Source of the DNA: Adiantum capillus-veneris
Lineage: Eukaryota; Streptophyta; Polypodiopsida; Polypodiales; Pteridaceae
Length of the DNA stretch: 64,000 bases
Direction: 5' to 3'
Assembly: GCA_014529385.2 (NCBI GenBank)
Contig: CM043963.1
Span: 82,586,912-82,650,911, forward strand
Position 1 is the stretch's first letter. Every line of letters begins with the position of its first letter. The position numbers and the translations under genes are program-made. Shown piece after piece: positions 45,257-56,410 of this stretch. A model generated the notes under the pieces. That model searched no databases. It saw only the letters and a list, made by a program, of their open reading frames with translations, and was not told where the DNA came from.

Positions 45257-46590
45257 CACAATGCAGTGTACACATATATTCACCCTCCAAAATGTTATCT
45301 TTTTTCTTGAGTATGCTTTCATTCATCACACCCATTCAAAGGTAGCACTAGCTGCTAGATTCCTCTAGAAGTATTCCGCGGCTCATGGCGGGGGAAGTAA
45401 AATAGGGCCAAAAAAACATGAGCATGGGGAGAACCCATGGGCTCACGTGAGACTTTACATCGACTAGCTGTCTGCTCTATAAAAATGCTAAATATAGTAG
45501 GCATGTGCATCTGACACCTTAGCATGTCATCCTCAAGCTCATCTTTTAGCAACTTTGAGAATTGAATTCTAATGAGTTAAGCTCACTTTAGCCAATTAAT
45601 TCTTATCCTAATGTTAATAAATCATTCATAGTCTAATGTATGCATGTGTATACATGTGCATGGGCATGTATCTGCATGTGTAACCATGTCCATGGGCATG
45701 TATCTGCATGTGTAGGCATGTCCATGGTGGGTGCCCATGGATGACTCATAGCCATGGACCCATCTCTTATGATATTTGACTATGAGCATGGGGAGACTAC
45801 ATGAGGTGTATCACCTAATGTGGCATGGGAGGACACCTCTAAGGGGTAACTGAGGAGGCTTGTGACACCTCCACACACATTTTTAGCAAGAGGGGGTGAG
45901 TAGGGAGGTATGGGCAAAATTTGGGCAACAAGAAATCTCCAAAATTCTATATAAAGAGCAATTCGCACACACAAAAGAGATGCACTTGAAGACACGGAGA
46001 CTCTGCTGTACTGTGGCTACTCATTGGTGAAGCTTCCACAAGGCCTTGAGAGATTAAAAACTCCTAGGCAAAATCTCGTACTGGAAATTTGTTGCGTCAA
46101 TTTATTTCTACATCTATATTCTCTCCTCTTTTCGAGAGACTCCAAAATTACAATTACCATTCCTATTCTTATCTATCTAAAGCTTGTTGATGACAATAGA
46201 GACTCTACTTCTTATAAATCTAATTTATGATACCTCAAGGCTCTTGCAAGATGGAAATAAACCAAATCAAATGTGTTACTTGCATAATCATAGTCGTGAT
46301 ACTCGATCTAAGCTAGGATTCATTAAACAATGATGACAAAAACATCAACTGTCCGTGTTAGAGCCTATGTGGGTAAATGAGCTATGGGTTTTGATGTCCA
46401 CCACTTTTCCACAAACTTATGATTGTTTGTAGCATGGGGATTTTGGTTTGAAGGACCATTGCTTGTCCATGGTTGTAGCATGGAGAGAATCAAGGTGCAC
46501 CAATAATCCAAGTTAGGCTTACTTTTATCATGAAGAGAATCAATGACCATGTCTTGTCCAAGCTAGGCAGAAGCTATTGATACAATTCCA
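45253..46590. other. Spacer with CATG-rich direct repeat
   Basis: A phrase CATGGGCATGTATCTGCATG followed by TGTA occurs twice at 45658-45715, with weaker echoes. No gene is recognised. Confidence 0.45.
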
Positions 46591-46599
46591 CCACATGTG

Positions 46600-47560
46600 C
46601 AACCCAAGTGGTGGACCTCCTCTCAGTTTCCATGCATAGATTGGATAAGTGGTGGAATTTTCTTCTCTCCATGTGTCAATGGATTCCAACATAGATAAGT
46701 TATGGACATTGAAATTAACCCCCCCATGCTACAACATATCATAATCTAGGCAAGTGAAAGGAAAAAAAAATATCCATTCTATAAAATAGCATAGGTGTTG
46801 GACCTTATATAAAGTAGTTGACCTTACAACTTGGACAAGTGGTGGACCTTGCTTCTCTGTATGCTTCAATAGGGATTAACATGTACAAGTGGGGGCTCTT
46901 GCTTCTCTCGACTCTCCATTAGAGCTTAGCTTGACAAGTGCGTGACTTTGAAACCAAACTCTTCATGATACAAGATAGAGTGGAATACTAGAAAAGTAAT
47001 GGACCATGTAGATTTCTTTTAACTAGTTGAGATAGTTGGTGGATCTTTCTTCTCTCAATGTTTCAATGAAGCTTTGCTTGGATAGGTGGTGGACCTTTTT
47101 CCTCTCTATGATTCAATGGAAACAAGATTCAATAATTGGTAGACCTTTCTCCTCTCTACGATCAATGTAGACAAGATTCAATAAGTGGTAGACCTTGGAT
47201 ATTAGTCAGCTAGCCATTTTATTAGAGATGATAGTTTAGACAAGTTGTGGACCTTGCAGTCATTCACAATAAAAATCTTGGAGAAGTGGTGGAATTTACT
47301 CTCTATGTGCTTTAAGGAAGCATAGCTTGGACAAATGGTGGACCTTGCTTCTCTTCAAGCTTGGAGAAGCTGTGGAATTTACTCTCTATCTGTATTAAGG
47401 AAGCATAGCTTGGACAAATGGTGGACCTTACTTCTCTTCAAGCATCAATGGAGTAGGGTTTGGTTAGGTGGTGAGCTTGAAAACCAGATCTCCATATTAT
47501 AACAAAATAAAGGTTGGAGATGTGGTGTGGAGATTAAGAACAAACCTACCATGCTAACAA
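46600..47560. repeat. Degenerate word repeat (AAGTGGTGGACCTTGCTTCTCT type)
   Basis: Phrases like GACAAGTGGTGGACCTTG then CTTCTCT recur about twelve times at 50-100-bp spacing, always in the same orientation. Between them are variants of TTCAATGGAG and GCATAGCTTGGAC. No reading frame is conserved. Confidence 0.7.
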
Positions 47561-48084
47561 AGATGATAGATTGAACCTATGAAGGTACCTTGCATCCATG
47601 GTATATGTCTATTTGTGTCTCGATGAAGCTTCTCTTGGTGATCCTTATAGCTACCATCTCCAATATATCATAGGTCGTACAAGTGGTGGATCTTGTGTGG
47701 ATTATCAATTCCCAACTTAGACAAGTGAGATACGAAGGGCAAGATGCTAACTTGGACCTTGACTCCTCACATGGTCTATAGAGCATCACATGGTACACAT
47801 AGCTTCACACACATGGCATCCAACATAGATAGTGCCACAAGATTGTGACAAACACTCTCTTTATTTGTTGGTTTCCTTCCCTTGGTTTTTATTTAATTTT
47901 TGTGACTCTCTTTTTGAAATCACAAATTTTCGGACATTGCATGGACACTATGAAATGGTCATTCGTTAATAGTTTCACCCGCAAGAGTCAAGATCAGGTA
48001 GCCACGAGATGGTTGCCAGACGATCGGCATTGAAATCTGTTGTATCCCCTTTATGAAAATACAGTGTGATTGAATAAGCCTTTG
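47561..48084. other. Spacer, no recognised gene
   Basis: Fading echoes of the same word repeat continue to about 47740, then unique sequence. Confidence 0.4.
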
Positions 48085-48690
48085 AGAACTCTGTTTTTGT
48101 GTAAGCATGACACTCAATAGTACTTGAGAGTTTCTATCAAGTGTGCCAACCCAATGCAAGTTTAGTGTAATCAGCCAAGTGTCCCAGTGCTTTGTTTTGT
48201 TTAAGGAGGATACTCACTAGCACTTGATAGTTTTTTCAAAGTGTGTCCCACAAATGCGAGTCTAGTGTAATCTACCAAGCCCTATTTTTTCATAAGGAAG
48301 ACACTTAATAGTACTTGAAAGTTTTTACAAATGTGTCCACCCAATGCAAGTTCTTGGGGGTTTCACTATGTAGAGATCTTGTCAAGAGGTATTTATAAAA
48401 CCCCCTATTCTACATTTTTTGAGGTATATAGAGACCCCTTATGTACCACTTTTCTCAATAAAAAGACGCCTTATATATATCAAAATTTTCACTTTTTCAA
48501 TTTAAAACACCCTTTTGTATGTATATTTTTTGTAAGTTCATAAGAGAAAACAACCCCTTCTGTTGAGAAATCACGTGCTATTCTACATATTTTTGAGTGA
48601 ATCCCCTGAGCGTGAGCTTAGTGTAAGTGGCCAGGCTTTCAAGTACTTATTTTTCACGTAAGGAGAATAGTAATTAAAAATTTGTATGTT
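48085..48690. repeat. Tandem repeat of ~90-110 bp, three to four copies
   Basis: Units carry ACTCAATAGTACTTGAGAG, then GTGTGCCAACCCAATGCAAG, then TAGTGTAATC.GCCAAG. Copies start near 48109, 48210 and 48299, with a diverged one near 48600. Confidence 0.75.
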
Positions 48691-49166
48691 TAACTTATTT
48701 TATTATTTATATTATAGTCTTAAAACTTAGTTATGAGAGGAGCCCCAACAAACTGCAAGGAAGGTCCCTAGAGAAGATGTCAAGAAGGATGGACCATATG
48801 ATGAGCCGAAGAAAGGCAATAACTTAAAGCAAGGGAAAAGTGATGCTTTGAAAAATTAAAGCGAAGAAGACGATGATGAAGGAATTTTTAGTGCAACATG
48901 TTTACATACATGAGGAGCTTCACCTCCATCCTAGGAGCTCCAAACCTCCTCTACAAAGAGCTAACTAGAAGTGGTTCATATGTACACAATAGATCATTGA
49001 ATATTATTTTCACTTTGCTTTGGCTTGTTTATGATATTTTGCTCCTATGATTGTTATATTTTCTGGCTTGTTTGTGAGCCCTCTGCTCAACACTTTATGA
49101 TGATTTGAAAGAGAAGATGCCCTAAGAGTCCACACTTTGCAACATTAAGGAGATTCTTCATGTGTG

Positions 49167-49232
<66 letters not shown>

Positions 49233-50373
49233 GGGAGGGGCATGAATATTCCAAGGCAATTGCGATTTTTTTATGAAAAGACCCAATATGTAGATGTGAA
49301 AGTGTTTGGAACAATGATGTCAATTAAGTACTTAGACACAAAAGATGTATTAGAATTTGTGGAGGTTGGGCTCAAAAAAAAGTGAGAGGAATCATTTGCA
49401 AAGTGCAACCAGTCTCCATTACCTGTAAATACATGATCCATACCCAAATCTTCATTTTTAAAAAAATAAATTACTTGTTTGGTGCCTCATCTTGTTGGTT
49501 TCTATTTTGTAAGGCTTTTTTTTTAATTGGATGTGAAAGGGTGTGCCAATGTCATGCACTGTTTTGATATGTTCAATAAAACAATGTGCTATCATACCAT
49601 AGTCTTGTCATCACCTTGATTCACAATACTATAAATAGGCCAGCCCGGTTTCCCAAAGTAACCCATCCACGTGTACAAATGTGCAATAGGGATAGAAATA
49701 TGGGTAAGGATATATGTTCCTCTTCCTCACTTTTTGTGAGCAAGAAGAAGCAGAAGAAAAAGGAGAAAAAAGCCTATGAGAAGAAGACTATAAAGGAGAG
49801 GAAGGTAGCAGGGGAGCTAGAAGAGAAGATAGAGGTAGACTCTAAGCCAATTTTCATAATCTCCACTTACCTTAAACAAATCTCACCATGGTTAGCATAG
49901 TATTTAGGCCCTTCAGCTATAGGGCTAGAAGATTGCATGGATTATGATTTGGGACTTGACATGCTACTTTCAATACAATTAAATTGGATTAAACATGTAG
50001 AGGCAGATCCAAGGACTACCACAATTGCAATAGAAATTAAAAGACTATATTGGGATCTACATGAGAGCTGAAGCTAATGAAAATGTAATAAGTGGAATCT
50101 CATTTTACTTGTATTTGCTATCTTTTCTCAGTTTATAATCAAAAGGGGCAGTTTACAAGGGATATATTGTGCTCTCTACAAAAGGTGTAGTTTACAAGGG
50201 ATATATTGTTCTCTCTACAAAATGTTTTCAAGAAGAGAATATGTAATGCGTTCTTTAGAAAATGTTGGTTCTCAACAATAATGAGATTTTTGTTGACATG
50301 TAGGTGTACTTCTAAAAGCACAACAACCTTTGATTGTCAATAGCTCTGTGCACTTGTTAGAGCACAAAAGTCA
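48691..50373. other. Spacer, no recognised gene
   Basis: Contains the microsatellite above and a 37-bp duplication with GTTTACAAGGGATATATTGT (50149-50222). A plus-strand frame at 49586-49900 has a Lys/Glu-rich end (KKQKKKEKKAYEKK) that I cannot assign. Confidence 0.4.
49171..49230 (+). repeat. (TG)n(AG)n microsatellite
   Basis: About 16 TG units followed by about 14 AG units. Confidence 0.95.
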
Positions 50374-50880
50374 TTGTCAAGTTTTCCTTCACTTATTGTA
50401 GCATACATTCCACATGGTGATGGCAAAGAAGCTCAAGTTTGTTTTCATTGGTGGATGCAGAGCGGAGGTATCTCTGCAAAAGTGATCCCCTATGCTTCAA
50501 TCTTGAAGGCACGTGGTATGATGCAAGAGGTCTTGAACATGAAACGACAAAAATGTTGCAATGCTTTGGTTGACATGCATGTTGAATGAGATGTCTATTC
50601 AAAAGTGGTTGTAGATCAATCTACAAGTTACAACTTTTGGAACACTGTAGAGACACTCTTCGGAGCTGATGATCCATCATCCCTTTCATCAACCACCAAG
50701 GGAGTGATTTTTTACTACGTGAAAAAAAGCCAAATAACCATCACCTTCCATTCTCAATAGATATTTGAACTTCTTCTGGTTTGCATCAATTTTAAGTCGA
50801 CGCTGTTGCTTTTTGGACAACGTTTATTAGGCTATGTCCAAAATGGCATGAGGAAAGAAGCACTAGGTTTCTCTCTCTTT
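50374..50880 (+). pseudogene. PLS-type PPR protein fragment (broken)
   Basis: The first piece reads FPSLIVAYIPHGDGKEAQVC, then ISAKVIPYASILKARGMMQE and CCNALVDMHVE. These match the typical plant PPR succession (SLI.GY..HG.G.EAL..F..M, then VTYASILKACG, then NALVDMYAKCG). Farther on, DAVAFWTTFI and YVQNGMRKEALGF (50795-50860, in adjacent frames) give the start of the next repeat. Intact members are organelle RNA-binding proteins. This fragment covers fewer than four repeats, has a stop at 50587-50589 and at least two frame changes, so it is a relic. Confidence 0.65.
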
Positions 50881-53002
50881 GCATAGGAAGCAAGGACCTC
50901 TATAAGAAGACTTGATTGTCGCAACTGCACAAGAGTCGAAGGCGAAGATTGAAGCATGGCGATGAAGACGACGTGAATCTGAGCTCTGAGTGAAGCTGGA
51001 ACCTCTGGGGAGATAGAATCGGGCGTGGCACTCATGCTACTCAGGGGACGCGCTGCCACGGATTTGAGCCTGCTGCACCCCTGTTTTTACAATGCTGCCC
51101 GAGATCAAGAGGCTCCCCTCGCAAAGCTAGGCTCGTCCTGCTACACCCGATTGGTGCACACACCTCCTGGCTCGTCATCTCGTCAGACTCTGCAGTCCGT
51201 GTTTCGCTACTGCCCGCCTCAAACCTGAATCACGATTAGCCTATTAAGTCAGTAGAGTCGTTGGTTTTTGCTTTCCTCCTTGCCCTAGTAAGTAATCGCC
51301 TGGATAATAATCGCCTTTACCTTATGGTGTCCTAAGCGAGCCTAGAGGTACTATTTCCCTTGTAACCTTTTTTGACTCCTTTTGAATTTAGTCTAAGAGA
51401 GGAGTAGGTATTCACTTATTTGATAGAGCCGATCTACCCTTAGAGTCTTGAGCGTAATCAAGTATTAACGGTCGGCGATCATCGGAAATGGAATGGAACT
51501 TGATGATTCTGGTCGTTAGTGAAGATATTGGCGTATTTTCACAGATATTAGCGACGGGTAAATTTTCCGAAAGGGAGGTAGCCGTGCCGATGGATGAAGC
51601 CAATGGCTCGAGGATGAGACCGATGGATGATGCGGAAATGTCGAGCCCCAACTCGCCAAAGGCGTTGTCAGGGGTTTTTTGGAGCAAGGGATTGCGCATA
51701 TGTACATACACATGCATGGTGCATCGAATAAAGGATTGCCCAATTTCCATAGCCAGGTGGTTACGTGGGGCCCACATGTGTACAGGTAGGATAGCATGTA
51801 CATAGTGCATCGATTTTCACTATCACCAGTACCAATATGTTTTTTCTACAATAATGAGGAGTTTATAGCGCGTAAAGCTTCTCGAGGAAGCTATCCGCAG
51901 GCTGACGACATGAGGTAAGCAGGTGCGTCAGATGGCATCTAGTGGCGTCAGGAGGACGAACGGGGTCAATATTTGCACGTGGATCAATACGGATACAAAG
52001 TGGTGTTTTCTTGTGAGAGTTATGCAGAAAGGTCATCATTAGGACCACTTTTTGGGGCCACTTCACGTGGTTGCGAGACGCATTATTGAAAAGAAATGAG
52101 TGCCAAGTGTGCGCATGGATGCAACAGGGTGACAACTATGCACTGCAAGGTCAGTTTTTGGCCTGTTCGGGGTCCGTTTGAGGTCATCTAAAAGGCCAAG
52201 GGTGCCCAACCAAAAAAGCTAAGTGTGGGAACTGAAAAAAAAGAGAGAAGACCAGAAAAAACGTGGGGAAGAGAGGAGGAACAGCCGCGGATGGATGGAC
52301 ACACAAATTCGATTGTGCAAGTGGTTAGATCGACATACGTGAATGAGAAGAATAAGAATATGTCGCTTATTGCCAATGCAATTGCAAGGTAGAGCAAGTC
52401 ACAAACCAAGCCTCTGCACGGTTGCGCTTAAGGATTCGCAAGTCCTTACCTCAGATGGACTCCTCTTATCAACCCAACTTTCAAGAGCAATCGGGCCCCC
52501 TTTGCGAGCCCGCTTTGAGGTTATGGCACCATGTCAAAGATGTGCATGTCAACAATGGATGTGACCTCAGGATCGAAAACAGAAGCAGACCAACCATGGT
52601 GAGTAGCACGCTGCAGAACATGTTCAAAAGCATGGGGAAGGGAAGCCATGCTCAAAGGAACAGTATGAGGGCCAGATTTAGATGATGACTCGTCCCACCT
52701 CAAAACAAGGAATTAAGCACTTTGTCATTAAAAATTCTGAGAAAGATGCATGTCAACACCATGACAAGCATCGATTTGCATTGCCCAACACATGGCAGGA
52801 GGCTCTCAGAACCAAATATGCTTGAAGCACACTGCAGAGAACCGGTGTAGACAGTCGCCTACTGAAAACAAATGCAATCCAAGCTTTGATCACAAGAGAG
52901 GCCCAGATCAGAAATTTCAATTAAACATTGAATAAATAGTAGGGACTTGAGGCCCTGCATCAACTACCATAAACTAGATTGAATTCAAAGTACCATGTCC
53001 TG
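50881..53002. other. Spacer, no recognised gene
   Basis: GC content rises here. Overlapping frames of 90-130 codons exist on both strands near 51410-51810, but neither contains a domain I recognise. It may hold untranslated parts of the downstream minus-strand gene. Confidence 0.4.
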
Positions 53003-54044
53003 TTATGGCAAAGCAGCCATAGAAGGGTGAATACCGAAGACGGCAGTAATCTTGTAGTCGCCCTTGTAGACCGGTAAATGGTACCACAAATTGCAGCCTA
53101 GATCATACACCAGAGGGACAAAATACTTGTCCACATCAAAGCTCGATGTCATACAGATAAGGCTCCCACATGATATTATCCTTGAGTCCAAATCAAATGC
53201 CCATACAGGGATGCCACTGCCCGAATCAAAGAAACCCTCCCAAAGATGGCAAGGTGTCTGTGTAACCTTTACCCATGCTGCAGTCTTGGCAGCATCATCA
53301 TGCTTCCGGGAATGGGGCAATGCGCATGGGCGTAGCTCCCATACCCCAAAACCTGCAAGGGAAGTAGGAGTTGCAAGCAACAGTCCAGCCACAAGGAGTC
53401 GGCCTTTGTGCCTCACCACAACTATATTCTTCTTACGGAAATCCCTCTCTTCCTTACCACAATCAACATAAGGAATCCTCCCCGCCCACACATGACTCCA
53501 TTCGCCCTGCATTGTACATGAAGACGGTATCCACAAACGGATCAAAGTCCACGAAGTCTGCCTGCTCGATGTCCTTTGCACCTGCAACCTTGGCATCACA
53601 GAGGCTACAGCAGGGCCTTGCTGCCCTCCAAGCCCTGCCACGGGATTCGTATACATTCAAAAGCCCGGGGAGCTGACGCAAATCCATTGTGAAGGCGCTT
53701 ACAAAGACTCGGTATTGATGATGGGGAAGGGCCTGCATTGACATCTGCAAGCTCCATGGCCAGGGCTCAGGCGGTGGAGGTAAAACATTGTAAGAGCCAG
53801 TGAGAGGGTTGATGACCACAACATACTTGGATCTCCATTTGTAAGCTTCCAGCACAAAGCTTGTTTCGAAGATACCCTCGGGTAAGGCCTGCTCATAACC
53901 TGGTAAGAAGGGGGCACACATGAAGCTTGCCAAACCAACCTCGCATCCTGCTCCCAGGAAACACGAAAAGTAGGGACGGGCGTCAGAATAGAGGGGCTGG
54001 TTGATGACGCTGTCGAAAAATTTGCGGTCTTGCCAGGAAAGCAC
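53003..54044 (-). CDS. F-box-associated/kelch-like protein with one frameshift
   Basis: Read from 54044 down. SWQDRKFFDSVINQPLY resembles the segment just after an F-box. Beta-propeller-like text follows: WRSKYVVVINPLTGSYNVLP then PPPEPW, ALPHHQYRVFVSAF, LNVYESRGRAWR, RHKGRLLVAGLLLATP, FGVWELRPC, VWAFDLDSRIISCGS, and LVYDLGCNLWYHLP. This is the style of plant F-box proteins with kelch/F-box-associated repeats, the substrate-binding half of SCF ubiquitin ligases (family knowledge). The frame changes between 53463 and about 53510, consistent with a small indel. The two open parts overlap and together give about 345 residues. No F-box is encoded at the N-terminus; it could lie in an upstream exon or be lost. 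Codon use looks normal for a gene and GC is higher than in the surroundings. Confidence 0.6.
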
Positions 54045-54211
54045 CGGGCTTATGGCTGTGAGAGTTTGTGAGAGAACTCAACAAAAACTATATGAAGAAG
54101 TTAAACCATAGATGCCATGAAGACTAAGGTTTGGAAAGAAGTGCCATCAAAGAAAACTCACTCTTTCTCTCTTGCACTCACACACACAAAGAAAGAACGC
54201 AAAAGAGAATG

Positions 54212-54424
54212 TCAAAACAATACGAATATGAGAACATCAAGGTTATGGTCATATCGTATCATGGGTAATATAAAAGGGTTAATGGATGAGTTAATGGCAT
54301 TCAATCTTGGCTGACCAAATAGGCTACGGATTGTTCTTTGGAATTGTAGTTTTATGCTTACCATAATATATATATTTTGTATAGTGATTGGAATTAATTG
54401 TGTGTACAAATCCTCTTGGTTCAT
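54212..54424 (-). CDS. Small ORF A of a tandem paralogous pair, unknown
   Basis: A 70-codon frame from ATG at 54424. Its last 44 residues align without gaps to ORF B next to it, with about 20 identities (FQ..I..LFG..RLN.I, P.ILP.I.Y). Most matching residues use different synonymous codons. The ATG overlaps the stop of ORF B (ATGA). Function is not recognised. It may be a diverged exon pair rather than a free gene. Confidence 0.35.
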   Translation of the reverse strand: MNQEDLYTQLIPITIQNIYIMVSIKLQFQRTIRSLFGQPRLNAINSSINPFILPMIRYDHNLDVLIFVLF

Positions 54425-54639
54425 AGCAAGATAACTACGCTTACATCAAAAGAAAAATTATAGTCTATGAGAGGTAGTATGATGGGATCCGGTGATAGAA
54501 GTATTTCATTGAGCCTTTCAGAGCCGAAGAGAAACACTATACGTTGTTGAAAGTGTATTTTACGGCTAATCCATACGTTAATTCTAATTGATCGTACAGA
54601 GTGAAAGCGATAGAAATGATCATCATGTGGGTTATTCAT
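54421..54639 (-). CDS. Small ORF B of a tandem paralogous pair, unknown
   Basis: A 72-codon frame from ATG at 54639, ending TGA inside the ATG of ORF A. HFQQRIVFLFGSERLNEILL and DPIILPLIDY are the best-kept parts. GATGTAAGC near the end could be a splice donor, in which case the shared part is an exon of about 45 codons. It lies upstream of the F-box-associated gene on the same strand. Confidence 0.35.
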   Translation of the reverse strand: MNNPHDDHFYRFHSVRSIRINVWISRKIHFQQRIVFLFGSERLNEILLSPDPIILPLIDYNFSFDVSVVILL

Positions 54640-55960
54640 CTAGGATAGTATGTGAGAAATGTAGATATGAGAGAAGTGAAGAAATGAGAAGTTTCCCTCC
54701 CAAGTCCTATTCTTGCCCGTAGGCAATAAGGATACTGCGGGGAGAGATGTACCTGTAGCAAGAGAACCTAGAGAGGATGAATTACTAAGAATGAGAGAGA
54801 TAGGTTTGGTTAAGGAGATGAGATTAGATACATATATATATATAAATATATATGTGCTGGATTAGAGATGAAAATGAAAACAACAAGAAATCAAGAAAAA
54901 ATCAATGTAGAACACATCTTACTTGAAACCCTTCGACACCGTTATTGATGGGAGAGAGAAGAAGAGTGGATAATTCCACTTTGATTGATACACCAAGTGC
55001 AAGACCTTCTTTGATTAAAGTTGATCTTCCAAGGTTAGCTTGGTGCAAGAATGGCTAGTCTCCCACTAGGAGAAAGTGTAGGCTTGGGCTTATGTTAATG
55101 GCTAAGTACAATTAGGCATTACTACTCACTCCCTCGAGAATTCCTCTCATCAATGGCTTGAATGCTTGAGTTCCTTCCAAGGAAGAAGAGGTCCCCTTTT
55201 ACAGGTGAAGGGAACCCCCAAGGGTTTACACAAGAAGAGAGGAGCCAGTGTGAACAGGAATTGGAAAAGTTGGAAATGAGCTGCCCCTGCATGATGTGGG
55301 CAGACTGGGGTCCAGTATTTTGATCATATTTCCTCAACCGTGGCTCCAAATAAAAAAGTAGAAATATGGGCAAAAACTTCAGCTCATTAGCTACGATTTT
55401 CATTTTAAAATCATTTTCCAATTTGGATTGGAACCTTGTGTAAAAAATTCATAAAAATAGGGTCCATTTATGGCAGCAAAAGTCTTCATGTGGTCTCCTT
55501 AGCCTAGACTTTCATTTAATTCCAAAGAACACCTCATGCCATATGAAAGCATGACATTGCTCCTTGACAAAGTTTTGTAATCATGCTTGCAATAATGCAT
55601 TAAAATAAGTGTATCTTTGAAATCATGCCACCTAGTGTCCCACTAGGATTTGATTCTCTCCTAGTAGCTATTTAAAAAGAAATATAAGAAAAGTATAAAA
55701 AATACATAGAATATATATATATATTGGAGTTTACCCTAGATATAGGATCTAGCTAGGGTGTGAGATGATAATGAAATAGTAGAAATAAAGGATCAATGCT
55801 TTTTGCCCCAAGTTAAAGAGGCGGAGCTATTGACGCTTTTCCCATAGTATTTTTTGATGGTAAAGTAAGGATATGTTACCCTTGAGAAAAATAATAGGAT
55901 GAGATAGAAGGATTATTATTATACTTAAATATGCATATGTACACTATAAGAAATATAATT
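54640..55960. other. AT-rich spacer, no recognised gene
   Basis: (TA)n stretches lie at about 54831-54852 and 55710-55722. A 99-codon minus frame at 55122-55421 has no known domain. Confidence 0.4.
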
Positions 55961-55974
55961 ATGTATCTAAAAAA

Positions 55975-56410
55975 AATATAAGATAGATCTTGTAACATGC
56001 GTTCCCACTATATACGTGTCACAGCACGACAACGCGTCGATAGAAGGGACCCCCCAAGGCCTCAAGGGCTCCCTCACAGCCTCTGCTGCGCAGTAGGGCC
56101 CTGAGCGAGATCCAGATGTGTGTGGTGGGGTCGAATGCGACGAGCTCACGGGCAAAGGTGGGTGATCGGGGGGCTTCCTCGCCATGACCAGCCATGGACC
56201 GCAACAGCTACAACTCTCATGCCTGGCGAGCCAGGCCTTCCAGAAGGAGGGGGATCTCAACACAGAGTCCCATAGCTTGCGCACTCTGCGCAATCCGAAG
56301 ATTTTTAAAAGAGACAGCGAGGTCAGGATGTTGCACAACAACCCCTCTTCCTCCAAAGGGGTGATTGTGTAGACTCTGCATGGCTGCGCCCAACAAGAAC
56401 TCCCCATAGC
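55975..56410 (-). pseudogene. F-box protein fragment, frameshifted
   Basis: From about 56362 down, PLEEEGLLCNILTSLSLLK, then GLRRVRKLWDSVLRSPSFW and KAWLARHES, fits an F-box helix set (L..IL..L....L...R.VC..W..L..S..F). The frame then changes near 56190. In the new frame ELVAFDPTTHIWISLRALL gives the first kelch/F-box-associated strand, and a stop near 56019 ends it. A paralogue of the gene at 53003-54044 is likely. Merging the two into one gene is less likely, because both carry the post-F-box segment. Confidence 0.5.

Noticed and set aside
51410-51810. A gene on either strand (frames of 95-132 codons)
   Set aside because: Three overlapping frames on both strands are equally open in GC-rich sequence; none shows a known motif.
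53091-53676. Plus-strand frames of 101-126 codons over the F-box-associated gene
   Set aside because: Antisense shadows of the minus-strand gene, with no domain of their own.
54421-54424. ATGA overlap as translational coupling of an operon
   Set aside because: This is eukaryotic nuclear DNA; the overlap probably marks the boundary of a duplicated unit.
55975-56410. Exon 1 of the gene at 53003-54044
   Set aside because: Both pieces contain the segment after the F-box, and the 2-kb interval shows no clear donor-acceptor pair in phase, so separate paralogues fit better. Not fully excluded.
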